Assembly (NCBI RefSeq): GCF_001540865.1
Contig: NC_033632.1
Coordinates: 1,339,220 to 1,403,219 of the forward strand
DNA length: 64,000 nt
Direction: 5' to 3'
Origin: Ananas comosus
Taxonomy: Eukaryota > Streptophyta > Magnoliopsida > Poales > Bromeliaceae
Positions 1-10,977 of this stretch are shown here, piece after piece. The notes below the pieces were generated by a model. The model ran no database searches. It worked only from the letters and a program-made list of their open reading frames with translations, and was not told the DNA's origin. The position numbers were made by a program, and so were the translations under genes. Every line of letters begins with the position of its first letter. Within the stretch, counting starts at the first letter, position 1.

Positions 1-165
1 CGATTGCTAGGTAAATATATTCGAAAAAATCGCAAAAGATTATTTCGTAGCAAACTTCAAATACGCTAATCAAAGTTAGAAGCCGATCGCGATTCGAAAC
101 TCCATCATCGAGAAACCGCTCAGGAGCACGGAGCGCTCCGTGCTCTGAGACAACACATGCTCGTA
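1..165. mobile_element. Family-B long-TIR MITE, 3' part only
   Basis: This matches the right-hand part of the element at 2,069-2,611: the same 'cgat.gctaggtaaat' block, the same 'cgattcg.aa.ctccat.atcgaaa' block and the same terminal inverted hairpin around 'gagcacggagcgctccgtgctc'. The left part lies outside the window. It is a non-coding, non-autonomous DNA element. The exact right end near 165 is uncertain because the last bases differ from the other copies. Confidence 0.6.
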
Positions 166-359
166 GGCTCTCTCTCTCTCCGCGCACTTGCTCGCTCCCT
201 ACCAGGCATCGCCTCATTAACCGAGAGAAACCCAATTTAGCGACAAATGGCTCTTCCGTTCTCGACGTGTGCGCGGCTCTCACTCTTCTCAAACCGGCCA
301 TCGTGTCACCTCTCTCTCTCATTCTCGTTCTCTCTTATATATATATAATATAGAATTAG

Positions 360-628
360 GCGGCTGGAATACCTATTAATAGTTAAAACGCTCATTTTGC
401 TATTCAAGTTTTTAACCGGCTTGGATGAAAAATTGTAGGGTGCAGGATGGTATTAGTCGGTATTAGAGTTGAAGTGGTTCCCACTATGGTTTGAGTGGTC
501 CCGCACTGGGTTATAGGTAATTTAATCCAATGGTCAGAAATAATAAAAAGAAGTTGCATCCAAAGGCTAAAAAAACTGATAGCAAACAAAGAATTTTGTC
601 TAGCTAATAGTAGCCCAGTCCAACCTCT
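360..628 (-). mobile_element. Short MITE, family C
   Basis: This is the reverse complement of the element at 55,534-55,789. Shared features are TIRs containing 'ctattaatag', a centre with repeated 'gtggtcccactc'-like blocks, and a 'tttttaacc..ttggatgaaaaattgta' stretch. It is about 265 bp, non-coding, and flanked by (TA)n microsatellite on both sides, so no target duplication can be read. Confidence 0.65.
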
Positions 629-661
629 CTCCTCTCTCGCGTCTCCCTCCGTTCATCGTGT

Positions 662-676
662 CCCCTCATCCTTCTC

Positions 677-727
<51 letters not shown>

Positions 728-740
728 TATATATATTCAG
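662..740. repeat. (CT)n / (TA)n microsatellite
   Basis: A CT-rich tract runs into about 40 bp of alternating TA. It lies directly between two MITEs. Confidence 0.9.
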
Positions 741-1289
741 TTGAGGCTAGAATGACTATCTGATAGGCAAACCAGGACGTTTTGCCACCCTTATTGTTTT
801 TCGATGAGAGCCTCCAATTGATGATCAGCAACCGTTGAAACATGACTAACCATTTGAAGTATTAGAAATCAAATTCATACATTTTTCGATATTGTTCTTA
901 TCCATGCGAGTGATACAAAAAATGAACGACTGAAAATGAATATTCTTAAAAAAATGATGAAGGATTCTGTAATCAAATCAAGAGTATTAGATCTTGTTTT
1001 ACCATAGTTAAAAGAATTTTCTATACAAAAACTCTTCAATTGAATTTGATACTTTTACGCCGTTAAACGAGAAACTTCATATTGACAAATAAAATTAGAA
1101 AATTTAAAGACACATTGAATATTAGCAAATGAAATGTCGAAAGATTTGAAATTTGATTTTCTGAACAATTCAAGTGGTATAGATTCACATGTCTACGGTG
1201 CCGATCGTCGATTTGGAGTGCTCCATTATCGAACAACAAATGAGTTGGCAAAAGTGCCGGTTTGTCTATCGATAGTATTCTAGCTCAAC
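741..1289. mobile_element. Long-TIR MITE, family B
   Basis: The left end (gttgaggctagaat...) and the reverse complement of the right end (gttgagctagaatactatcg) match. The similarity extends about 150 bp inwards, giving a nearly foldback element of about 550 bp. There is no coding capacity. It lies between (TA)n tracts, so the target duplication is obscured. The internal 'cgat..tcgatg..gagc.ctcc' arrangement is shared with the copies at 2,069, 5,133 and 17,894. Confidence 0.75.
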
Positions 1290-1327
1290 TATATATAATA
1301 TATAGTATATAATTTATATAATAATAT

Positions 1328-2047
1328 GGGTTATTTGCATACACGTTCATACAAACATGGTGAATTGCAGAAATATCCTTGCAAAACGAAAATTTCATAA
1401 GTTGTCCTTACAAAAGTCCTAAGTTATGAAGATATGTCCCTCTGGTTTCAATCCGTTAGTGAACTGTTTATTTTTTAACAATTTTTTTGTAAAATGACCT
1501 TTTTACCCTCACAAATATATTCCTCCAAAAGTATCCCTCTTCCTCTTCACCTTCCCTTTCTCTTCCTCTTCGGGCCGCCGGAGCGGACGACGGCTGCGGC
1601 GCAGGATCGAGTTCGCTGACGACGAAGAAGAGGGAAGAGAAAGAAGGAGAGGAAGAAGAAGAGGGAAGAGGAAGAGGGAGAGGAAGAAGAAAGAGGAAGA
1701 GGAAGAGGGAAAGAGTTTGCCGCCGCCGCCGCATCTCCTCCCTCGCCGGCGATGAAGCTGAGGGAAGAGGAAGAGCGAGGAGAAGAAGAAGGGCGAAGAG
1801 GAAGAGGGAAAGGAAGAGGAAGAGGGAGAGGGTTCACCGTCGCCGCCGCAAATCTGTCAATTTACATTATAATTAACCATGGTTAACTATTTTAACCGTG
1901 GTTAACGAAAATTTTCAAACATACCTTAACGGCAGGGATATATCTACACAACTTAGGACTTTTGTGGGGACAACTTATGAAATTTTCGTTTTGCAGGGAT
2001 ATATCTGCGATTCTCTATGTTTACAGGGACGTGTATGCAAAGAACCC
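1328..2047. mobile_element. 720-bp DNA transposon with ~118-bp TIRs and GC/purine-rich cargo
   Basis: The left end (gggttatttgcatacacgt) and the reverse complement of the right end (gggttctttgcatacacgt) align for about 118 bp: 1,328-1,445 against 1,930-2,047. Between the TIRs is a GC-rich core, 1,540-1,850, of GAGGAAGAG/CCTCTTCC tracts with GCC-repeat segments, unlike the AT-rich flanks. Long TIRs with host-like GC-rich cargo suggest a Mutator-like (Pack-MULE type) element. The superfamily is inferred, because the (TA)n flanks hide any 9-bp duplication. Long open frames in the core are low-complexity and are not called as genes. Confidence 0.65.
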
Positions 2048-2068
2048 TATATATATATATATATATAT

Positions 2069-2609
2069 AGTAGGTCTTGTGTGCTATTAGGAGCACAGAG
2101 GCCTTCGTGCTTTTAAGCCGTTTTCGATGATAGAGATTCCGAATCGACGATCGGCTCCGTTAAACTTGATCTAGTGTATTTAAACTATCTAGAAAATAAT
2201 TTTTGTAATTTTTCAGTATCATTTTCCTAGCGATCGAAAGGGTTCAAAATCAATAAATTTTAATGGTTGATGTATACCGTTTGCAAGTTTAACGGTGTAA
2301 AAGTATTCAAATCAAATAAAATTTTGATAGAAAATTTTTTATACTATTTACAGCAAGATCAATATGTTTGATCGAAAATTTTAATGCTATATCACTATTT
2401 TTTGAGAGATTTTTATTTTCAGCCGTTGATTTTGAACCTATTCGATCGCTAGGTAAATGATATCGAAAAGTCACAAAATTTATTTTCTAGATATTTCAAA
2501 TATACTAGATCAAGTCTAACGGAACCGATCATGGATTCGGAAGCTCCATGATCGAAAATGGCTTAGGAGCACGGAGGCCTCCGTGCTCCTAATAGCACAC
2601 AAGACCTAC

Positions 2610-2611
<2 letters not shown>
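2069..2611. mobile_element. Long-TIR MITE, family B (complete)
   Basis: The TIRs read agtaggtcttgtgtgctatt, continuing as aggagcac.gaggcc, at both ends in inverted orientation. Further inside are an inverted 'ttttcgatga' motif and 'gatctag' blocks at both ends. The element is 543 bp, non-coding, with (TA)n on both sides. It is the best-preserved member in the window and the reference for the other family-B copies. Confidence 0.8.
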
Positions 2612-2652
<41 letters not shown>

Positions 2653-2689
2653 TTGAGCTAGAATACTATCGGTATACACACACACAGCA

Positions 2690-2733
<44 letters not shown>

Positions 2734-2762
2734 CACACACACACACCACACACACACACATC
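2612..2762. repeat. (TA)n-(GA)n-(CA)n compound microsatellite with a solo MITE end
   Basis: TA, GA and CA tracts follow one another. Between GA and CA, at about 2,652-2,675, sits gttgagctagaatactatcg, which is the isolated terminal inverted repeat of the 741-1,289 element. Confidence 0.85.
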
Positions 2763-3169
2763 AGTCCTATTGCACATCTATTTTTTTAATGGATCTAGAA
2801 ACTCGATAAGAGTTGTCTAAAAATGTTGAATTGGATTGTGCGTAAGGATTCTACACTAAGTTTTTGGTGTATAAGTGCCCCCCCCCATTTTTTTCTGTTT
2901 TTTCTACTAAGGATTAACAGATCTATGGAGAACCTCAACTTATAGAACATTTAAAATGAAACTTTTAACACTTTTGGCTTTTTTTGGAGCACTGAAAGTC
3001 TTATTCAATAGTATTTCTGAAATTTACTTAGGAAACTACTTATAGTATCTGGTAGATGTTGAGTTTGATCACATGTGTTCAAGAATTATACATACTTGGC
3101 TTTCAAGTGTAGGTTTTTTAGAATAAAAACCAAATTACCTATTAAATGATTATGTTTAGATCCGTAACG
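2763..3169. other. Intergenic, AT-rich, no feature seen
   Basis: A C9 homopolymer is followed by AT-rich DNA with no supportable open frame or recognised repeat. Confidence 0.6.
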
Positions 3170-3570
3170 GTAAATGGATGGATGTCACGATGTTTTTCTA
3201 GCGTAACGAAAATCAAACCTCTTCTACCTCGAAGCGCAACAACAAGATTCTTCATGCATTGGTGTTAAGTATTGTAAATATCTATATCCGACCTTAAACC
3301 ATTTTAGGGGGGTCAAAGTAAGATATCTCCATGACTAAGTTTACTTTACATGTAAAGATGCTTATTACCATATGAAGATTTTCCCAACTTTCCAGTGGGT
3401 CACCCATCCGCTAGGACTACTTTCCGTCCTCAGCACGCTTAACTCTCTTAACCTCCGGCCGTCTTAGCTGCCACGCAAAAATGCTTTAACCGGATTGTAA
3501 GAGTTTAGCTCCTTTACTATCCTCTATATATAGGACTATCCGGAGTCTCCACACATGTTGGAGGCAAGGA
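3170..3570 (-). mobile_element. Cassandra-like TRIM LTR carrying 5S rRNA-derived sequence
   Basis: The reverse complement of about 3,385-3,445 contains gttaagcgtgctgaggacg and ggatgggtgacccactggaa. These correspond to the plant 5S rRNA segment with the internal control region (GTTAAGCGTGCTTGGGCG and GGATGGGTGACCTCCTGGGAA). In plants this 5S segment inside a non-coding LTR is the hallmark of Cassandra TRIM retrotransposons. A TATA-like 'ctatatatag' lies upstream in the same orientation, at about 3,523-3,532. The ends are approximate and the element looks degenerate. It is not a functional 5S gene because the 5' half of 5S is missing. Confidence 0.6.
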
Positions 3571-4563
3571 AGTTGATTTCTCTCCTTAAAGAATCTCGCT
3601 ACCTGTATCTATTAAGTTTACCCAGCAAGTATTTGTTTAACTTTACGAGATAATTTATTATTATTTCAAAAAAAATGACGAGAAGGCCATTTATGGTGGC
3701 GATCATTCCCAAGTCATTTAGTTCCCCATTTCCATCTATCAGAATAGTGTCAAGATTTTTGTGTAAATCAAATGAAATTATGTCAAAAAGAAACAAAAGG
3801 TTTATGCATTCAAAGAAGACCTTAATTAGTTATTTGTTCTCATCGTCATGTCTTGATTTTTATTTTTTGTTGCCGATATTTAAGGCTAATTCTAGTTAAG
3901 TTGGTCTTAAACTTTTTGTTAAATTAATGACTTTCTAAAGCTACTTGAAAGTTAAGTTGCTATAATTTTTTACTTATTTTGAAAACAAAAAGTTGAAGAG
4001 TATTAAATTCCATGGAAATCATCGATGAAATTTGATAAAATCCTTAAGCTTCTTTGTGTCTCAATTAACAACAAGAAGATAATAGATAACTAGTTTCCAT
4101 ACATTAAGAATGTTTTTTGTTTTGAGAAAAACCGCTCCTGAGGGTGGATTTCGGTGATTTACATTAATTGTCCAGTGATATCTTGTTCTTGTATTACCAG
4201 TAACAACCTGCAAAAAGTCAAAAGGTGTGAAATGTGGAATGAGAGGTAGAAATGTATGAGAACTGTGCCTCAACTATCACTTGAATATCGAATCTTTAAA
4301 AATCTTGATTTTTACAGTCTAATCTTTTATATTATTTAGACTTGGAGGCAATTAATAACTTCCTTTAACTTCAAAATTTGAAGCAGTCATTTATCATGTG
4401 TATAGTGAAATTGAGTTGAGTATTTAATGATTCATGTTAATGTACTATATTTATTAAAAAAAGGAAAAAAGATTAACTTCAGTGGTGAACAGTCATAAAA
4501 CAATTAAATAAATCTAAAATATTGACTCAGTAGACATCAAACATTTTAAAGATTTGAAATGTC
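3571..4563. other. Intergenic, no gene recognised
   Basis: AT-rich DNA up to an N gap. Short open frames in it have no recognisable domains. The missing 5' exons of the MYB gene were looked for here and not found. Confidence 0.5.
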
Positions 4564-4588
4564 NNNNNNNNNNNNNNNNNNNNNNNNN
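4564..4588. other. Assembly gap (25 N)
   Basis: A run of exactly 25 N, the same length as the other two gaps, so it is a placeholder of unknown true size. Confidence 0.98.
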
Positions 4589-4590
4589 TA

Positions 4591-4857
4591 TGAGTAGAGC
4601 TACTATACTATCGAAAGTATAAAGGATATGGTGCTTCCGACTTTTTGAACCTTAGATCAACCTTTTTGATCATTTCTAACCTTTGGATTAATACTATTAC
4701 TCTGTGGGGATCACTCAACCCTAGGGGTACTAACTACTCAACTCTAGGGGGGACTGCAATCATCCCAATCGTACATTTCTTGATCCAAAGGTCAAAAAAT
4801 CGGAAGCATCAAATTCTCTATACTTCTAATAGTATAGTAACTCTGCACTATATATAG
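4591..4857. mobile_element. Short MITE, family C
   Basis: TIRs built on 'gagctactatactatcgaaa' and its inverse ('agtatagtaactc'), with internal 'ggtgcttccga'/'cggaagca' and two 'actcaaccctaggg'-like blocks. About 267 bp, non-coding. It abuts the N gap on the left. Confidence 0.7.
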
Positions 4858-4860
4858 TAT

Positions 4861-5106
4861 AGAGCTACTATGTTATCAGAAGCATAAAGGATCTGGTGCT
4901 TCCGATTTTTTGACCATTGGTTAAAAAATTGTTCGATTGAGATGTTTACGGTCCCCCAAAGGTTGAGTAATACCGCTAGGGTTGAGTGGCCCCCAGAGGG
5001 TAATTGTATTAATCCAAATGTTAGAAATGATCAAAGGGGTTGATCTAAGGGTCAAAAAATCGGAAGCACCAGATCGTCTATGCTTCCGATAGCATAGTAG
5101 CTCTAG
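4861..5106. mobile_element. Short MITE, family C (second, adjacent copy)
   Basis: Starts agagctactatg and ends with its inverse catagtagctct. It carries the same internal 'ggtgcttccgattttttgac' and inverse as the neighbouring copy, with only a few bases between them. The two look like separate insertions into one AT-rich target. Confidence 0.7.
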
Positions 5107-5132
5107 TCATATATATATATAGAGAGAGAGAG

Positions 5133-5612
5133 AGTAGGGCTACTATACTCTTATGAGTATTGGGCCCTTCGTACGCGTAAGTTATTTTCGATGATGGTGC
5201 TTCCGAATCAACGATCCACTCCGTTAAATATGATCTAGAGTATTTGAAACTTTTAAAAAATAAATGTCGTAATTTTTCGAAATCATAATAAAATCCATCA
5301 AGCGGGCATAAAATGAACTGTCAAAATCAAACGATGTCCTCAAAATGCGTGATCGGATCCTTCAATTTAAGATCAGAGTTATTTATCTTTATTCCGATTT
5401 TGTTACACCGTTAAACTAGCAAGTATTCCATACCGACCGTTAAAAATTATCAATTTTTTGACCTTTTGATCGTAAGGTAAATGATGTCAAAAAATTATGA
5501 AATTTGATTTCTACAAGTTTTAAATGCTCGAGATAATGTTTAACGGTATGGATCGTCGATTCGGAAGCTCTATCATCGAAAATGACTTATGAGTACGAAT
5601 GCGATCGTACNC
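5133..5612. mobile_element. Long-TIR MITE, family B, right end damaged
   Basis: The left TIR agtagggctactatactctt matches the element at 17,894. The internal blocks 'cgatccact.cgttaaa.atgatcta' and 'tccatcaagcgggtataaaatgaac' are also shared. The right TIR stops at an ambiguous base (5,611) after 'gcgatcgtac', where the sibling copy continues with about 40 more bases. Confidence 0.7.
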
Positions 5613-5945
5613 TTAATTTTATATATTATTAATATATATTTATTTATTATAATTTTGAATATATTTAATTTATATAAAAAAGCATAAAAATAATATATAT
5701 AGTATATTAATTATTATATATTTATTATATAGCCGAATTTTTGATTCCGAATTTTTAATTGGTAAACGTATAATATCCGTATAAATTATGTATCCGAATA
5801 ATTACCGTATCCGTTTTTTAGCCGTATTTTTCAAAAAATTTAAAAATTAAAAAACGAATTTTATCCGAATTATATCCGTACCGAATTTTTGCCGAATCCG
5901 AATTAACTAACTATGCTCTATACTAGTATTGTGAATTGAGATTAT
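5613..5945. other. AT-rich spacer with 'ccgaatttt' iterations
   Basis: About 330 bp of TA-rich sequence with irregular iterations of 'ccgaattt', 'atccgta' and 'ccgtat'. It lies immediately before the first visible MYB exon and is presumably intron. Confidence 0.5.
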
Positions 5946-5968
5946 CTTGTTATTTTATTTTTCTTTAG

Positions 5969-8842
5969 CTGAAGGTTTTCCTGGCAGAACAGATCAGCAA
6001 TGTCAGCACAGATGGGCAAAGGTTCTTAATCCTCATCTCGTTAAAGGTTCCTGGACTCATGAGGTTCGTAGCTTAAGTTCACCACTAGAATAAATAATTT
6101 TAAAGAGATCTTGGCTTTTAGTGCGTTATTAATTGAATATATTAGCAAAACTTGTGCTCCTCTATTTTTCTATATTACAAGAAGATAATAAGTTAATTCA
6201 TCTTGTAAAGAAGTTTTTCTATATTACAGGAAGATAATAAGTTAATTCATCTTGTAAAGAAGCATGGACAATCAAAATGGTCTATAATTGCAAATTTTCT
6301 CCCTGGTCGCATTGGAAAACAATGCCGAGAGAGGTAACCTTTTGAATTTTCTACTACATAAAATGTTCTTGTTAGTTACTTTTAAGAACAGATATTTATT
6401 TATTCACCTCTGCTAAGTTATCTATTAACATATATGTCCTGCAAAGTTGAAATTTTCAATTACATCTCTTTGCGAATTTAATTTCATACATATGTACTTT
6501 TCAACTTGCAAAATTGCCACTCTTTAAATACCTTATTTAGGAGAAAACCAACTTCTCCCCATGAATGACCCTCCAACAAACCAACTTTTCCCATGAATGA
6601 CTCTCCAACTCAATATAAGGGTATTTATGTAAGAATTGCAGTTTTGACGGGGCAAATGAAAATTCAGATCTTGAAACAGTTTGTATGTAACCTATTAGTT
6701 TTCATGTTAAAGGTTAAGAATATTCATTTCCATTTTGTTTCCTAGTTTTCACTTTTCAGTCTTAAAGTTATATTGACCTTTTCTTTCAATGGTATAGATT
6801 ATTTTGCACCTAAGTAGTTTCTAGGAATCAAAATAGTGGATAATTCAAAGAGAGAGAAATTTTATTGTTATGCTGACTCTCTGTTTTATTTAAATAGTAT
6901 ATACAAATCTAGGGATTACATGTTTGGAAAGTAACTGTCTGATTCCTTTCCATCATAATTTGTTGCATCCTTCGTAATAAGTTGTTGGTCTTTGTCATTC
7001 TTAGAGATGTTTGGCCCACGGCTGAAACTTTTATAAAAGTGCTGTTAAACCAAGATTTTTGAAAAAACGTTGACAACTTTTTCATTGATATACTCCGCAA
7101 GCTTCCTTATTATTGAAGCTAGAAGCTTCTAATTGGAGCATGTGCTTTGGGGGCTCATAGGCTCATTTATATTACCCACTACGGCAAAAGCGCTGGTCTT
7201 TTTATTTTCCAAACACTTACCTGCTGCTTTTCAAAGTAGAGAAGCGGTTCCAGTAACCAGGTCAAATGAGTACTTGCAGTGTTGAAATTAGCTCATTGAT
7301 ATTTATCGTTTTTATTTTTCAGGTGGCATAATCATCTGAACCCTGAAATTAAGAAAGATGCTTGGACTGAAGAGGAAGAAATTAAGCTCATAAATGCTCA
7401 TCGTGTGCACGGAAATAAATGGGCAGAAATAGCGAAGTTGCTCCCTGGAAGGTACTTATGTTCATTAAGAATATCCTTTTTGGGTTAGTTTCCCATCATT
7501 CATGATACTGGACTCCCATATTTCAACACTAAGCATCTTTTTACAACAATTACTTTCTTTTTCATCTATGTTGGCCTATATTGCAATATTAATGCTAATT
7601 CATTTTGTTTTCTTAATCATGAATAGGACTGATAACTCAATAAAAAATCACTGGAATTGTTCTATGAAGAAAAGGTTTGATTTTTACATGGCAAACGGCA
7701 AACTTCCACCCTCTCCAAAGTTTGAATGCCATGAGTCTTCGCAAACCGAAGCAAAATTAACTAGTCAAGAAAGGAATTTCTTCTTGGGTAAAGGTTCAGA
7801 TAAAAGTACTAATTTTAGCTTGCTGGTAGACTCATGCAAATTGGAAAACCGCATGGACTTAGAAAACCCAGCAGGTGTACCAGTAGGAAAGGGTGATTCT
7901 GCTGTTGATTACAGAACACAGACGGTCGAAGTTGATCCTATCTGTAACAAAGCTGTTTCAGAAGAAGTTTTTGGGAAGGGTCTTAAAATGATTGGAATCA
8001 ATCAAGACAAGAGAAGCCCTAGCACAATATTAGATTGTGAAAGTTCCCCCATGTTTGATTTAATTTGCTATGAGCCACTTCAATTAGAAGATTTTGGTGC
8101 TTCCGTAATGTTTTCTCAGTCATGCAAATTAGAAAGCCACAAGCGCCAAATTGGAAAACAAGAAGGATTGTCCTTGACGGTACGGAATTGTCACCTAGGA
8201 TCTTCAATTGGTTTATCACTAAGAAGTGATGATTCTGATGTTAGAGACAAAAAACAGAGCGAGGAAATTGGCCCTACATTTAAAAAAGCTGATTTGGGGG
8301 AAAATTTGGGGAGAATTTACAAAATGGGTGAGACTGATCGACCCAAGAAAAGAACTCGATCAATCTTAAACAATGAAGGCACTCCTATCTTTGGCTCTAT
8401 TTGCTATGAACCTCCACATTCAGAAGATCTCGGTGCTTCTATATTAAGAACTCCCCCTTCTGGTGGTGGGAAAGTTTCAAAGGTGCAGAGTTATCAGAGT
8501 GTTCTCAAAAGTGCAGCAGAATGCTTTTTAAAATTGGGTGCACCCTCTATTTTAAGAAGCAGCAAGAGGGAAACACAAACTCCTCTTTCTCCTCTTGATG
8601 CGTCTTCTACTTCAATGAAAAGCAACGATGGGAATATTGACAAGATATACAAATCAACAATATCCACATTAGCCACAAGTTGTTGTCGTGATAGTGGAGC
8701 CATATCTGATGATGGAAATAGTTATGGTCCGTCTCCTCCCTATCAACTAAGGTCAAAAAGAGCTGCAGTCCGCAAATCTTTAGAGAAGAAGCTTGATTTT
8801 TCATTGAAGGATGATGATTTCAATACCAATTCCAAAATTTGA
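5969..8842 (+). CDS. Three-repeat MYB transcription factor (MYB3R), 3' four exons
   Basis: Visible exons are 5,969-6,063, 6,230-6,333, 7,323-7,451 and 7,627-8,842, all with GT-AG introns and consistent phase. They encode about 513 residues ending in TGA. The first exon gives the second half of MYB repeat 1 (AEGFPGRTDQQCQHRW), followed by repeat 2 (ends FLPGRIGKQCRERW) and repeat 3 (KDAWTEEEEIKLINAHRVHG... LLPGRTDNSIKNHW). This is the 3R-MYB signature; in plants these factors bind MSA elements of G2/M cell-cycle genes. The long last exon holds two copies of an 'ICYEP' motif (about 8,065 and 8,400), typical of the C-terminal regulatory region, and ends with a basic YQLRSKRAAVRKSLEKKLDF segment. 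The start codon and first half of repeat 1 are not visible upstream, where transposons and a gap intervene, so the gene is 5'-incomplete here. The subfamily member cannot be named. Confidence 0.9.
6165..6262 (+). repeat. 49-bp tandem duplication across an intron-exon junction of the MYB gene
   Basis: Units 6,165-6,213 and 6,214-6,262 are identical except for one base: 'ttaca' is followed by a in the first and g in the second, just before gaagataataag. Each unit holds the intron 3' end plus the first 33 bases of exon 2. The second copy has the canonical cag acceptor. The first has caa, leaving only a one-base-shifted aag. Confidence 0.9.
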
Positions 8843-9234
8843 CACCAACTTTACTGACGCACAATTTGGTTGCAAGTTTAACAACCAAGTTTGACCCAAT
8901 TCAGAATCTCAAGGTATATTCTGGAAACCTTTTTTAAGTTATTGATTGATTGCATGTTGTTGGTGGACATTTTTATCCTTTGTCAACATCTAAGTTCCTT
9001 TGATAATCTACCCTGCTGGAAAATCCTTATTTGTGTCGATATTCACTGAAATTCCAATCAAAGTTAAATATTTGTTTTTAAATTTAATCACAGTTTAGAT
9101 ATTTTCAATTCTTTTATCTTTAACTCATTTTCTTTTTGTTTTGACTCGTCCTTCTATAATGGTCTTTCTATATATTTTCCTTCTGTCCGATTGGTTTTCC
9201 CTTAGTTGGTATGCGCACGATTTCTATCTTAAGA

Positions 9235-9285
<51 letters not shown>

Positions 9286-9864
9286 TACGTGTAACATTGT
9301 TTATGCACCTACAAAAATATTTTTAGATTCAGATCTACACAGTGCTATCACAAAATTTTGCAGATTAGGAAACAGAAATAACGCTTAGACACTTCATACA
9401 AATAATAATCCTAAAGTAGCTATGTCACATTTGTACTGAACAGGCTTATTGTGGAACCATTTTTTAGCATGTGAATATATTATGTTGATTGTCGAATCAA
9501 TGCTATATATTCTTTCATTTATTTATTTAGTCATTTATATACTTCTATGTATTTCTTAATGCAGCTATAATCTCCCAAGCTTGATTAGAGAAGTAGTAGT
9601 GAAGACACAAGTTCTCTTCATCGGCTGCTCTGGGATCTAGTTTTTCTTTTTTTCCTTTTTTTTTTCCTTTAGAACAGATAGATTTCTTGTAGAATGTGTC
9701 CACAATCCCTCTACTATGATATTGCAACTTGGCCCCTATGCTCTCAAATCAGTAGTAAAATGTTTTAGTGAAAAGGATAAGGACCATGTCGCAATATGAG
9801 GATATAGGGGACTATCGATTCATTTTACTCATAGATAGATGTCCTCTTTCTGGGGGAGGACATT
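8843..9864. other. MYB 3' flank and intergenic DNA with a (TA)n tract
   Basis: Probable 3' UTR followed by AT-rich DNA. A pure alternating AT/TA tract of about 48 bp lies at about 9,236-9,283. No coding features. Confidence 0.5.
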
Positions 9865-10325
9865 CATTTTCACTTTGTACATAATACATTCTGCAGCAAG
9901 TGTACATAAAACTAGAATAAGAGCATTCTAGTGCTTGTTTGCCTTGAATTTTAGATCAGCTTTTCTGTTTTGAGAAGCAGAAGCAACCAAGTCGTTGCCA
10001 AACACTCAAAACTCATTTTCACTTTGTACGTAATACATTCTGCAGCAAGTGTACATAAAACTAGAAGTTGAATAAGAGCATTTTAGTGCTTATTTGCCTT
10101 GAATTTTAGATAAGCTTTTCTGTTTTGAGAAGCAGTAGCAACTAAGTCGTTGCCAAACACTCAGAACTCATTTTCACGTTGTACGTAACACATTCTGCAG
10201 CAAGTGTGCATAAAACTAGAAGTTGAATAAGAGCATTCTAGTGCTTGTTTGCCCTGGATTTTAAATAAGCATTTCTGTCTTGAGAAGCAATAGCAACCAA
10301 ATATTTGCAAAACACTCAAAATCTC
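9865..10325. repeat. Three-copy tandem repeat, ~149-155-bp unit
   Basis: Units begin at about 9,865, 10,014 and 10,169 with cattttcac.ttgtac.taa and continue through 'cattctgcagcaagtgt.cataaaactaga' and 'gccaaacactca'. The third unit is the most diverged at its end. Spacing is 149 then 155 bp. Unit 1 lacks the 'agttga' present in the other two. No coding potential. Confidence 0.85.
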
Positions 10326-10977
10326 CCATACATTTAATTGTTATGTGAAGCGAAAATTAAGCTACTCCTCGGCCTCAACTAGAAGCTTTGATTGGGGAAT
10401 ATATTTAACTCAAATACATTTTTAGAGATAAAAAAGCAATAAACATTTAACTCAAACAGCGCTTTGGGTAAGCTATGCTTTTGCACTGGTTGCGTAAAGT
10501 TTATTTGACTGGCGAGCAATGAAACGTGTACGCATGTCCTAGTGTTTGTCTCTATAATTTTAAAATGCATGTGTTTTTTTAACAAAAGCATGGTTAGGGG
10601 AAACATTGGCGTGCTTATCCGAGACTAGAGAGAGCTCCCCTTCACGGATGGCCCTTGTGCTACTCGGTGCTGTACAAATCAATTCGCACGGAACGTAACG
10701 CTATTGGTTGTGGATATGTGCTTTGCTAAATTAGGTCAAAAATTAATTGTTATTTCTTTATTATGCTCTCCCGGGTCCCCCACCTCAAACGCCATTTTTT
10801 TTTAACGTGCGGGACGGTTTTGGCCCGAATTAGTTTCTATTCTATTTTTGGCTCTCCACTTACTCCATCTCGTTAGGCGGAAAAAGAGTAAAAATTTTTG
10901 ATAGAATTTTAACAAATCAAAGTTAATCACGTCAGATTTAGAATATAGTATATATTTTATAAATTGAGTTTTTTCGT
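10326..10977. other. Intergenic, no feature seen
   Basis: AT-rich spacer; no supportable gene or repeat recognised. Confidence 0.5.

Noticed and set aside
1468..1837. Minus-strand frames rich in Leu/Pro/Ser
   Set aside because: Translations of GAGGAAGAG tracts in a transposon; compositional, overlapping in two frames, no family.
2563..2789. Frames encoding Cys-Val or His-Thr repeats
   Set aside because: Translations of the (CA)n microsatellite.
3385..3445. 5S rRNA gene
   Set aside because: Only the 3' half is 5S-like, with substitutions and no 5' half; better explained as the 5S segment of a Cassandra LTR.
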